From assembly GCA_905187815.1 (NCBI GenBank), contig CAJJJM010000010.1:1-52684 (forward strand): DNA of 52,684 nt. Reading direction: 5' to 3'. Below, in pieces: positions 25,514-33,736 of the stretch (position 1 is its first letter; each line of letters begins with the position of its first letter). The notes under the pieces were generated by a model. It was not told the DNA's origin. It was given only the letters and a program-made list of their open reading frames with translations, and did no database searches. A program made the position numbers and the translations under genes. The DNA comes from an uncultured Methanomassiliicoccaceae archaeon. Lineage in GTDB: Archaea; Thermoplasmatota; Thermoplasmata; Methanomassiliicoccales; Methanomethylophilaceae.

Positions 25514-26479
25514 ATGGTCTTCATCAGATACCAGCATGTAGAACGCATCGACGCCGAAGAGGCGGAGGGACTCCTCGACGGAGTCTGCCACATCTTCCCG
25601 AAGATGGATGGCTCCAACATGTGCGCCTACTCTGAGGACGGAGAGGTCCGCACCATGAGCAGGAACAAGGAGATCCATCCTCCCGAACCCTTCGCCGAGT
25701 TCATCAAGGGCAACGAGGGCGTGAGACGCTTCCTCGCCGACTTCCCCGGCCTGCGCCTGTACGGCGAATGGATGGTCCCGCACACAGTCAGATCGTACGT
25801 GCCCGAGACCTGGAACCGGTGGTTCGTCTTCGATGTCACCGCTGAGGACCCGGACGCTGAATACAGGTGGGGCGACGGAAAGCTGTTGAGCTGCGCAGGC
25901 CGCACATACATCCCCTATGAGGAGTACTCCCCGATCCTGGACGCCTACGGCATCGAGTACATCCCTCCCCTCGCGGTGATCGACCACCCCTGCATGGAGG
26001 AGCTGGAGAGGATCGCCGATGAGGGGAACACATGGATGGTCGCCGAGGGTGCGGGATGCGGCGAGGGCATCGTAGTCAAGAGATACGGATTCGTCAACAA
26101 GTACGGTCGGACCAACTGGGCCAAGGTGCTTAACCGCAGCTTCTGCGTGTTCAAGGTCGCTACACGCGGGAACAGGAGCGAGGAGAAGAGGGATGGCACC
26201 ACGACCGAGCGGGAAATCGCCCTGAAGTACGTGACCCAAGAGCTGGTGGACAAGGAGTACTCCAGGATCAAAGCGGAGTCTGAGAGCGGCAAGGCGGTCC
26301 CCGGCCAGCTTCTCGGCACCGTCTGGCACTGTGTGGTGACCGAGTGCATGTGGGATGCGGTCAAGCGCTTCAAATCCCCGGTCGTCGACTTCAAGCTGCT
26401 CAGACGCGAGTGCGAGCTGAGGACCAAGATGATGCGTCCCGAGGTGTTCGGACTGAGGGGGCTTGAGATCCTGGAATGA
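25514..26479 (+). CDS. T4 Rnl2-like RNA ligase
   Basis: ATP-dependent nucleotidyltransferase that seals RNA nicks. The 321-residue protein has motif I K30-M-D-G-S-N (adenylated lysine), motif III LRLYGEW, motif IV GEGIVVKRYG and motif V TNWAKVLN, in the right order and spacing. About 100 C-terminal residues form a helical extension. Substrate is unknown; RNA repair or tRNA sealing are candidates. The gene stands alone, with its own promoter and RBS, and converges on trm5. ATG 25514 follows the RBS; upstream in-frame sequence lacks homology. Confidence 0.9.
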   Translation: MVFIRYQHVERIDAEEAEGLLDGVCHIFPKMDGSNMCAYSEDGEVRTMSRNKEIHPPEPFAEFIKGNEGVRRFLADFPGLRLYGEWMVPHTVRSYVPETWNRWFVFDVTAEDPDAEYRWGDGKLLSCAGRTYIPYEEYSPILDAYGIEYIPPLAVIDHPCMEELERIADEGNTWMVAEGAGCGEGIVVKRYGFVNKYGRTNWAKVLNRSFCVFKVATRGNRSEEKRDGTTTEREIALKYVTQELVDKEYSRIKAESESGKAVPGQLLGTVWHCVVTECMWDAVKRFKSPVVDFKLLRRECELRTKMMRPEVFGLRGLEILE

Positions 26480-26506
26480 GTCCCTCCAAAACCCCTTACC
26501 TTTTTG

Positions 26507-27505
26507 TCATCCCTTGTGGATATCCAATGAGTACACGCTCATCGTGGGCGAATAGGTCTTCAGCTCGGATGTCTCGATGGAGATCCCGTGTCCGCGTGAC
26601 GATGCATCATCCACCAATCCCTCCAGGAATCCGGGGAACTCCTCCCTCTCGATGATCTTGTACATATGGATGGTGCCGCCGTGGTTGAGCCTCTCGAGTG
26701 CGGTCGACAGGAAGCGGTCCGCGATCTGCGGCAGATTCATAATGATGCGGTCTGCCATCGGAAGCCCGTGGATGAGAACGGATGAATCCCCGGTCATCGG
26801 ATGGAGATTGGTCACGTGGTTGCGATCGGCGTTCATCCTGGCGAAGTATTCGGCATCGGGATTCAGATCTATTGAGTATACTACCCCGGGCCTTGCCAGA
26901 CGGCACATCACCGTACCGAACGGAGCCACGCCGCCGAACATGTCTATGACAGTCTCACCGTCGCGGACCAGGCCTGCGATACGGGCCCTCTCGCTGCTGA
27001 GACGGGGGTTGAAGTAGACCCTGGCGGGATCCGTGTAGAGACGTACGCCGAACTCCCTGTGGACAGTCTCCGACGTCCCCGTCCCTGCGATCCTCTCGAG
27101 ATCGCGGATCCTGAACTCCCCCTTCACACCATGGTCCTCGAAGACGATGCGGATGCTGCGGTTGACCCTCAGGAGGGCCTCCCCGATGTGCTGGGCGTAA
27201 GGCCTCAGCTCGTCCGGGAGCTTGATCATCGCGACATCCCCGACGACGTCGAACGACGACGGGAGATGCTCCTTGAGCTCCTCGGGGACATCGGCCACAT
27301 CGCGGTAGTCGGTCGGCCTCTGCTCCTGGACCTGCATCTCCGCATCCACGACCTCGTAGTCCATGTACGAATCGCAGAGCACCGGGATCAGCAGGAAGCC
27401 GTCCTCCGAACGTATCCTGGCGGAGAGGTCCAGCATGCCCTGTTCGAAGAGCGCCGAACGTACCTGCTCCCCCTCGCGCTTGGGCACACGGATGCATCTG
27501 ACCAT
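26507..27505 (-). CDS. trm5: Trm5, tRNA (guanine37-N1)-methyltransferase
   Basis: Methylates G37 next to the anticodon with SAM and prevents frameshifting. The 332-residue protein has the archaeal Trm5 layout: an N-terminal D1 domain, then 'VYFNPRLSSERARIAGLV', SAM motif 'VIDMFGGVAPFG', 'VYSIDLNPDAEYFARMN' and the catalytic-pocket 'MNLPQIAD'. It starts 23 bp after the ABC ATPase stop (TAA), on the same strand, so it may be transcribed with the importer operon, but a functional link is not implied. Confidence 0.95.
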   Translation of the reverse strand: MVRCIRVPKREGEQVRSALFEQGMLDLSARIRSEDGFLLIPVLCDSYMDYEVVDAEMQVQEQRPTDYRDVADVPEELKEHLPSSFDVVGDVAMIKLPDELRPYAQHIGEALLRVNRSIRIVFEDHGVKGEFRIRDLERIAGTGTSETVHREFGVRLYTDPARVYFNPRLSSERARIAGLVRDGETVIDMFGGVAPFGTVMCRLARPGVVYSIDLNPDAEYFARMNADRNHVTNLHPMTGDSSVLIHGLPMADRIIMNLPQIADRFLSTALERLNHGGTIHMYKIIEREEFPGFLEGLVDDASSRGHGISIETSELKTYSPTMSVYSLDIHKG

Positions 27506-27528
27506 GCGACCACATCCCCGTCCCGTTC

Positions 27529-28335
27529 TTAAAGGGTGCCGTGGTCGCGCCTGTACCTCTTGGGGAGAACGAACAGCTCCCCCTCATGGTCGAATCCGAC
27601 GGAGGCGCTGACCTCGTAGACATCCTCGATGAGCTCCGGCGTGATGACGTCCTTGGGCTTGCCCATGCCGACGATCTCCCCCTTCTTCATGATGATACAC
27701 GTGTCGCAGTACCTCGCCATCAGGGAGATGTCGTGCTCAGCGACGAGGACGGTCATGTCCTTCTTCACCATGGCGTTGAGGTACTCCATCACATCCAGCT
27801 TGTACTTCATGTCCAGATGGGACGTGGGCTCGTCCACGAGCATGAGCCTGGGCTGCTGGACATAGGCCTTGGCGATCAGGACCCTCTGCCTCTCACCCGA
27901 TGAGAGGGCACCGACCGCGCGGTCCTTGAGATGGGCGACCCCGAACTTCTCCAGGGCCTCGTTCACCATCTCCTCGTCCTCCTCGGGCTCCCACCAGACG
28001 TTCTTCAGATACGGGTACCTGCCGAGCATGACGGTCTCGAACACCGTCAGGCCGAAGCTGCCCCTGAGCTCCGCCGGCACATTGGCGACCTTCCTGGCTA
28101 TCTCCCCAGGGGTCTTGTCCAGTACCGACTCCCCATCTATCAGGACATCGCCCGCGGTGGGATCGTGCATCCTGTTGATGCACCTCATCATCGTGGTCTT
28201 CCCGCAGCCGTTCGGTCCGATGAGACCGACCAGCTGCCCCGGGCCCAGCTTGTATGACACCCCGCGCACGGCGCGGTATCCGTCCTCATACGTCTTCTCC
28301 AGGTTGCGGAGCTCGAGAAGCGGAACCTCATCCAT
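27529..28335 (-). CDS. ABC importer ATPase, BtuD/FepC type
   Basis: Energises the FecCD-type permease encoded just upstream. The 268-residue protein has Walker A 'GPNGCGKTTMMRCI', signature LSSGERQR, Walker B 'LMLVDEPTSHLD' and switch His in VAEHD. It overlaps the permease gene by 8 bp. Sequence alone does not separate cobalamin, heme and siderophore importers; the transcobalamin-like domains in the operon favour a corrinoid. It ends the four-gene operon starting at 33625. Confidence 0.95.
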   Translation of the reverse strand: MDEVPLLELRNLEKTYEDGYRAVRGVSYKLGPGQLVGLIGPNGCGKTTMMRCINRMHDPTAGDVLIDGESVLDKTPGEIARKVANVPAELRGSFGLTVFETVMLGRYPYLKNVWWEPEEDEEMVNEALEKFGVAHLKDRAVGALSSGERQRVLIAKAYVQQPRLMLVDEPTSHLDMKYKLDVMEYLNAMVKKDMTVLVAEHDISLMARYCDTCIIMKKGEIVGMGKPKDVITPELIEDVYEVSASVGFDHEGELFVLPKRYRRDHGTL

Positions 28336-31261
28336 CGTACATCCTCCCCCTCTTGATCAGAAGATATGCGAACACGGGTATGCCGATCACCGTGGTTATT
28401 GCTCCCACGGGCAGCTCCATCCCGTAGTACCCTGTCCTGGCCAGGAGATCCGCAAGCATCAGCATGACGCCTCCGAAGCATATGGAGGCGGGGAGCACCA
28501 TCCTGTGGTCGCTCCCGAGCAGCATCCTGCACAGATGCGGTATGACCAGCCCGACGAACCCGATGACCCCGCAGAACGCGACGCAGACTGATGTGAGCAC
28601 GGAGGCAAGGATCAGCATCCACCTGTTGAACCTCCTGACGTCCAGACCCATCTGCCGGGCCTGGTCCTCCCCCAGAAGCACCAGGTTCAGCTCCTTCGCC
28701 CACAACAATGGCACCAGAGACAGGAACACTGACAAGAAGAGGATGATACCAACCTGGGACCATGTGACCTCAGCGAAGGAACCGTATAGCCACGTCAAAG
28801 CGTTGCTGAGCTTATTGCCCGCCATGGTCAGCATTAGCGTCTGGACAGCAGAGAACGCCAGACCTATCACGACACCCGAGAGGACATAATTGATTGCTGA
28901 CCCTCCCGCCTTCTCGGCTAGGAGCATCGTGCATCCGAACGCGATCAGACCACCGACACAAGCCGTGATTGCGGTGAGGAATATAGAATGAGAGGAGAAC
29001 AGTCCGAAGAACGTGAAATCAAACGCTATTACCGCGATTGCCGCCACGCCTGCACCGGATGACACACCCATTATGTAGGGATCGACCAGAGGGTTCCTGA
29101 TGATCGCCTGATAGATGCAACCAGCTACAGAGAGTCCTATGCCGACAGCGATGGCGGCTATGGTCCTTGGAAGCCTGGAAACGTATATCGTAGTCTCAAG
29201 TGTATCCAGACCAACCCCTCCCTTTGATATCGCCGAGAACAGAGCGGAGTATGCCTCTACAGGATTCACGATAGATGTGGACCCTATGCAAAGACAAAGC
29301 GTGAACACTACCAGCACCAGGATAATACCGATAATTACAATGAACTTGAGCCTGTGCTTGTTCCTGGTGTTGTGCGAGTAGTCTTCACCATACAGATAAT
29401 GGAGGAAAGTCTCACTGAGATACTTATACGGTTTCTCAATCCCCTTTCCAAACCTCAGTATGGCATATACCACCGCAAGCGCGCCGATGATGGCTGCGAG
29501 AATCTCAGCAATTACTAGGATCACGGGCTGACCCTGATCGTTGCTAGGTGGAACATATGGATTGAAGGAGCCCTGGATAGCATAGATCCCTGAATCCGTT
29601 CCAGCGAAGAGCCTGTCCCCTACCGCCAGCACGGGAGTCATGTTGAAATCACGGACTAGTGCGTCACATGTAGCGGTCCCGACGATTTCTCCATCCAGAG
29701 ATATCTGATACAGAGGCTCGTTCGACGAATAGCTGACCATGTATAGGTACTGACCGTTCACCAGAGACATGGGCGAGTGAATCTCTGCCAGACCGGAAGT
29801 CATGAGCTCGAGTACCCCGTCGGTACTTATCCTATACATCCCGGTTTCGATACCATCCGAGATGAGTACGTAGGCTCCATTGAAATCATTGGTCGTGACT
29901 GGCGTTACAAACCTTCCCATGACGCCGATATCTGAGCTGAAATACCTCTCCACCAGTGTGTTGCCAGATAGGCTGAACTCATAGACTGCCAACCCGCTGT
30001 TCCTCTGACTCATTCCGAGACCATCAGACACTGTGAATATGAGGCCGTAGTTACCGGAATCGTTCTTAAGAACCGCAACCTGCCCGACATTACCATAGAC
30101 CCTGTCGCGATACGTTACTTGATAGATGGTGCGATTGACGAGTTCGGAACCATCCTTGGCATCCAGAATATACAGATTGCCGTCGAGAGCACCCGAGAAC
30201 ACCATGTTGTCGACGACCGTCGGTGATACCAGATATGTGCTACCGCCGCACATATACGACCAGACAAGATTCAGACCCAGATCGAAGCAATAAATCATCC
30301 CGTTGGAGTGAGTGACATATATTGCTCCCGAATCACATGTCATCGATGAGAATCCGGAATCGTATGTTGTTCCGACATCGAAATCCTTGATCACGGATTC
30401 CACGGGAACGGCATTGTTGAAACCCGTTCCCCCGATGGAGAACACATCCACATTGCCCTCCCCCGGACCGGTCTTCCAGGGCATGCCATAGATGTAACCT
30501 GTCATAGTGGCTATGTAGATATTCTCGCCAACGATCAGCGGCGTAGAAGATTCGTAGTTAGATGCACTTAGGAAACTGAACTCCCATACATGATCTCCTG
30601 TATCTGCATTGATACAGACCACCTTTGCATAGCCACTGGTATCAATACCGTACTTCTGGAACACATAACCGTTGGCATAGAGCATTGAAGCATGGGCAGT
30701 TCCGCGCTCAGACCACGACACTTCATAATCTCCTGCACCTGTGTCCCCCGTATACGTCTGTGAACTGGAATTTGACGAATCTCCACGCGACATCACCCAT
30801 GCGTACTTGTCATCAGGCGTGACAACAGGGACCACACCATCCGGATAGAATGCGACAGCAATGGCCGTATAATCAGATGCCGATTCAATAATATCGATCT
30901 CGACCCAACCACCATCCCAACCGAACACATGCCATGAGGTCTCGATGGTCGCCCCGGTTGCTCCCGCTGTCTCCAGATCACCGCCAGTACTGCTGGAACC
31001 GATGGTCACGGGACCCCGTCCATCCAACGATATTATACCCTCGGACTCCGCAATCTCATGTCCGAGAGAGCGTGATGCACCCAACAGGATATCCCAAACC
31101 GTCTCACCTTGGGACACGGTCCATTCTGTATCTCCGTTACCGTGATCGATTAGAACGTCCGTCCCGCCATCAACAGCCTCCGACGAGTACATAGGCACCG
31201 CCACGGCTGAGAGAGCCAGGATTACCGTCACTACTGTCAATACCAATCTGTTCCTCATCAA
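28328..31261 (-). CDS. Fusion: transcobalamin-like domain + PQQ-type beta-propeller + FecCD/BtuC permease
   Basis: This 977-residue protein is three times the size of a normal FecCD permease. Residues 1-30 are a signal peptide or anchor. Residues ~34-170 resemble DUF4430/transcobalamin C-terminal domains ('SQGETVWDILLGAS', 'SWHVFGWDGGWVEI'). Residues ~170-575 form WD/PQQ-like blades ('VVCINADTGDHVWEFSF', 'LYILDAKDGSELVN'). A membrane helix (~578-606) is followed by a basic cytosolic linker and then the complete FecCD domain (~638-977; 'SRLPRTIAAIAVGIGLSVAG', 'NPLVDPYIMGVSSGAG', 'GLVIPHLCRMLLGSDHR'). Topology is consistent: propeller outside, permease N-terminus inside. It probably presents a substrate-capture or docking module at the mouth of the transporter. 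The coding sequence is more AT-rich than its surroundings. Confidence 0.9.
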   Translation of the reverse strand: MMRNRLVLTVVTVILALSAVAVPMYSSEAVDGGTDVLIDHGNGDTEWTVSQGETVWDILLGASRSLGHEIAESEGIISLDGRGPVTIGSSSTGGDLETAGATGATIETSWHVFGWDGGWVEIDIIESASDYTAIAVAFYPDGVVPVVTPDDKYAWVMSRGDSSNSSSQTYTGDTGAGDYEVSWSERGTAHASMLYANGYVFQKYGIDTSGYAKVVCINADTGDHVWEFSFLSASNYESSTPLIVGENIYIATMTGYIYGMPWKTGPGEGNVDVFSIGGTGFNNAVPVESVIKDFDVGTTYDSGFSSMTCDSGAIYVTHSNGMIYCFDLGLNLVWSYMCGGSTYLVSPTVVDNMVFSGALDGNLYILDAKDGSELVNRTIYQVTYRDRVYGNVGQVAVLKNDSGNYGLIFTVSDGLGMSQRNSGLAVYEFSLSGNTLVERYFSSDIGVMGRFVTPVTTNDFNGAYVLISDGIETGMYRISTDGVLELMTSGLAEIHSPMSLVNGQYLYMVSYSSNEPLYQISLDGEIVGTATCDALVRDFNMTPVLAVGDRLFAGTDSGIYAIQGSFNPYVPPSNDQGQPVILVIAEILAAIIGALAVVYAILRFGKGIEKPYKYLSETFLHYLYGEDYSHNTRNKHRLKFIVIIGIILVLVVFTLCLCIGSTSIVNPVEAYSALFSAISKGGVGLDTLETTIYVSRLPRTIAAIAVGIGLSVAGCIYQAIIRNPLVDPYIMGVSSGAGVAAIAVIAFDFTFFGLFSSHSIFLTAITACVGGLIAFGCTMLLAEKAGGSAINYVLSGVVIGLAFSAVQTLMLTMAGNKLSNALTWLYGSFAEVTWSQVGIILFLSVFLSLVPLLWAKELNLVLLGEDQARQMGLDVRRFNRWMLILASVLTSVCVAFCGVIGFVGLVIPHLCRMLLGSDHRMVLPASICFGGVMLMLADLLARTGYYGMELPVGAITTVIGIPVFAYLLIKRGRMYDG

Positions 31262-31267
31262 GAGACC

Positions 31268-32620
31268 TCACATATCCAGATAATCGTTGTAACTGAGGTA
31301 GTCTGCATAATCGTTCCCGATGTATTTCGGAAGCTCCGTATCGAACGCTGAGGGGTGAAGAATCATCGCCATCAGTTCTGCAAACTCCCCCGTCCTGGGT
31401 CCGAAGCGCTGAGCCATCTCGGCGGCACCCTCGCATAGAACGTACACATTACCTTCCTTCCATGCATCGGTGTCCTGCCATTGGGCTGACAGACTGTGAT
31501 AAAGCTGGTCGTACTCCTCCTGCGTTGCCGAATACTCTGTGGTTATGATGATGATGAGGTCAGGATTCGCATATGGAATGCGATCGGATGTTATATGGAC
31601 CCATCCGGCCCACTCGGAGAAAACATTGTTACCGTTGAACAGCTCCACCATATTCTCAGCATAGGTGCCGTCACCAGACACCCATGGACTGATGTCGGGT
31701 TCCAGAGAGATCATCACTTCTGGTGCGGGACCGCCTTCAGGCCCCAGCACCTTCTCAGTCAGACGGTCTATGATGTCGTTCGTATCGGCTATGAGTTGAT
31801 CCGATGCGAGCTCATAGTTCATGACCATGCCCACGATGAATATGTTGTCGAGAATACTCTCCAGATCCTCGCCTGGATAAAGAAGCACTGAATCAACTGA
31901 CGAGGCCCTTAGCTGCACGGACATCTGCATATGGGACCTCTGTGAACCGTCACAGAAGACGATGTCCGGATTAGTGCCTGTTATGAGCTCGAAACTCGGA
32001 CTGGTATATGTTCCAACCACGGCGATTTTCCCATTTTGTGTGTTACTCACCACGCTTTCCGGATAGTTGGAATAGGAATCTACACCTACCAGAATATTCT
32101 CAGCTTTGAGAGAGGCCACAATCTCAGTTATGGTTGGTGAAAGCGACACAACGCGATACTTCTGCGAATAACCATAAATCGGATTCCCATTGTAATCCAC
32201 CGCAACTGTTGGTTCTTCTCCATCCCCAAGGTATGACCATGATGCTATCGTAAACTCCGAAGGATCTTCATCGTATGGTGCATCGAGTTCCACCCAAGTG
32301 CTACTTCCTGGATAGATAACCCAAAATCCCCATGACTTTTCACCATTAGCCATCCCGTTTATGGAGGATATCTCGCCTGATTCGGTAATGACAACTTCGT
32401 AACCTCTTTCATCGCAGACAGCCTGCAGCAACTCCACAGATGTTTCATAGGATGCTACATCCGCTTCCGCCCATTCGGTATCAAAATCTCCATAATCCAG
32501 AACGATTCCCTGTGCCTGTACACCGCCCTCGGAAGATGGTATAATTCCTGCAATTACAGCAACCGTGATCCCAACGACCACGAGCGCCACGGATACGAAA
32601 GCACGGTTCCTGATGTCCAT
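31268..32620 (-). CDS. Substrate-binding protein (BtuF/FepB type) with N-terminal transcobalamin-like domain
   Basis: The 450-residue protein begins with a hydrophobic anchor (~7-27, no lipobox Cys). An extra domain follows at ~37-140 ('VELLQAVCDERGYEVVITES', 'ISSINGMANGEKSWGFWV'), whose helix-strand-'SINGxxxG-W' pattern resembles DUF4430, the domain type of the C-terminal half of transcobalamin and intrinsic factor. From ~150 it is a class III binding protein of the BtuF/FepB group ('RVVSLSPTITEIVASLKAEN', 'NPDIVFCDGSQRSHM', 'NVYVLCEGAAEMAQRFGPRT'). It probably delivers ligand to the permease encoded 6 bp downstream. Ligand identity is inferred. Confidence 0.9.
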   Translation of the reverse strand: MDIRNRAFVSVALVVVGITVAVIAGIIPSSEGGVQAQGIVLDYGDFDTEWAEADVASYETSVELLQAVCDERGYEVVITESGEISSINGMANGEKSWGFWVIYPGSSTWVELDAPYDEDPSEFTIASWSYLGDGEEPTVAVDYNGNPIYGYSQKYRVVSLSPTITEIVASLKAENILVGVDSYSNYPESVVSNTQNGKIAVVGTYTSPSFELITGTNPDIVFCDGSQRSHMQMSVQLRASSVDSVLLYPGEDLESILDNIFIVGMVMNYELASDQLIADTNDIIDRLTEKVLGPEGGPAPEVMISLEPDISPWVSGDGTYAENMVELFNGNNVFSEWAGWVHITSDRIPYANPDLIIIITTEYSATQEEYDQLYHSLSAQWQDTDAWKEGNVYVLCEGAAEMAQRFGPRTGEFAELMAMILHPSAFDTELPKYIGNDYADYLSYNDYLDM

Positions 32621-32639
32621 TTGAGCACCGATGAATGAT

Positions 32640-32663
32640 GGGGCGGTAACACCGCCCCAAAAA
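32640..32663 (-). terminator. Intergenic U-tract plus hairpin inside the importer operon
   Basis: On the minus strand a T5 tract follows the stop of the first gene and is followed by a perfect 8-bp stem GGGGCGGT/ACCGCCCC with a 3-nt loop, before the binding-protein gene. It may partly stop or process the transcript. Confidence 0.5.
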
Positions 32664-32668
32664 TAGTT

Positions 32669-33625
32669 TTATGCCTCGAAGGGACCGCTGGTAAGCCAGC
32701 CCTGGTTAGATGAGGGGTTCTCGACATAGCTTGTAGCGTACGTGACGGGATCCATCGTGTAACTACCAAAGCTGATGTAGAACACATTTCCAGTAGCGTT
32801 TCCGACAACCGGACCTGCAGCGAAATATGAGGGCATGGGCATACTCGTGTCATCGGACGTATAGATGTAAACTCCGAACCCTGTTCCGGTGTTGGTCTCC
32901 GCATCAAATCCCGCCTCGAAACCATCGACAGTCAGCATGCCATACTGGTCGAATTCACAGTTCAGACCAAGATCCTGGAACACCTGCGAGAGTGCAGATT
33001 CAGCATCTTCAGCAGTGACAGTGTACCATCCTTCATCCTCAACAATGTTGTCAAGATAGAAGCTGTATGTATCAGGATATTGCAGAGGCTCGTAATCGGA
33101 ACCGACTGCGAAAGGCCCGGAGGTCATCCATTCACTGCTGTCCGCAGGACTGCTGCTGTATGTGTTGACGTATGTGACAGGATCCATCTCGTAGTTACTG
33201 TACGTGACATATACTATGTTCCCTGTGACATCGGCTAGAACAGGACCGAGAGCAAAGTAGGTCGCACTCGGCATGGACGTATCTGTAGAGGTGTACAGAT
33301 AGAATCCGAATCCGATTCCAGAGGATGTCGCAGAATCGTACGTCTCCTCGTATCCGTCGACTTTCAACATCCCGTACTGGTTGAACTCGTATTCGAGTCC
33401 AACATTTTCAAGGACCTTCTGATACGCGACCTGCGCATTCTCTCCTGTCGCATGCTGCCATCCAGCAGCCTCTTCGACTCCGTCGAAATAGAAGTAGTAG
33501 GTGTCGCCGTTGTCTGTCTCGTCGCTGCCTCCGTTGTTGCCTGTCATGTACCAAGCCACGGCGGCTACAACGATTATGACGACGACCACGGCGGCGACCG
33601 CGGTGTACATCTGTTTCTTTTCCAT
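32669..33625 (-). CDS. Anchored surface protein with two transcobalamin-like repeats
   Basis: The 318-residue protein has an N-terminal membrane anchor (~7-27, 'AVAAVVVVIIVVAAVAWYM'), a short acidic spacer and two homologous domains (~42-175 and ~185-318). Each contains 'Y(Y/S)FY(F/L)D', a helix ending 'VL/VFxxxGLxxEF', 'QYGML(K/T)VDG(Y/F)E', 'GxGFGxY(L/I)YTS-DTSMP' and a closing 'MDPVTY'. The layout resembles DUF4430-like domains but is more diverged than in the two downstream genes. It is the first gene of the operon, with a clear TATA box and RBS, and probably the most abundant component, capturing ligand outside the membrane. It ends in TAA. Confidence 0.8.
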   Translation of the reverse strand: MEKKQMYTAVAAVVVVIIVVAAVAWYMTGNNGGSDETDNGDTYYFYFDGVEEAAGWQHATGENAQVAYQKVLENVGLEYEFNQYGMLKVDGYEETYDSATSSGIGFGFYLYTSTDTSMPSATYFALGPVLADVTGNIVYVTYSNYEMDPVTYVNTYSSSPADSSEWMTSGPFAVGSDYEPLQYPDTYSFYLDNIVEDEGWYTVTAEDAESALSQVFQDLGLNCEFDQYGMLTVDGFEAGFDAETNTGTGFGVYIYTSDDTSMPMPSYFAAGPVVGNATGNVFYISFGSYTMDPVTYATSYVENPSSNQGWLTSGPFEA

Positions 33626-33631
33626 CGTTTC

Positions 33632-33640
33632 ACATCTCCT
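33632..33640 (-). promoter_or_regulatory. RBS of the surface-protein gene
   Basis: AGGAGATGTG-type site on the minus strand, 6 nt before ATG 33625. Confidence 0.6.
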
Positions 33641-33666
33641 AAATCGAATTGGAATGGTGATGTCTG

Positions 33667-33675
33667 GTATATAAG
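33667..33675 (-). promoter_or_regulatory. TATA box of the importer operon
   Basis: CTTATATAC on the minus strand; the expected start site near 33646 gives a ~20-nt leader carrying the RBS. Confidence 0.65.
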
Positions 33676-33688
33676 TTGGATGAATAAT

Positions 33689-33709
33689 CCCATACCCGTT
33701 GAGTATGGG
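33689..33709. promoter_or_regulatory. Inverted repeat upstream of the importer promoter
   Basis: CCCATAC-N7-GTATGGG, perfect 7-bp arms, 14 bp upstream of the TATA box on the operon's strand and 27 bp past the end of dphB. Either an operator or part of the dphB terminator. Confidence 0.45.
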
Positions 33710-33736
33710 GTTTCGATGGATTGTCAGGACGGCTCC

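Noticed and set aside
33626..33736. Cobalamin riboswitch before the importer operon
   Set aside because: The leader is only ~20 nt by promoter position; there is no room for a riboswitch, and archaeal examples are not expected.
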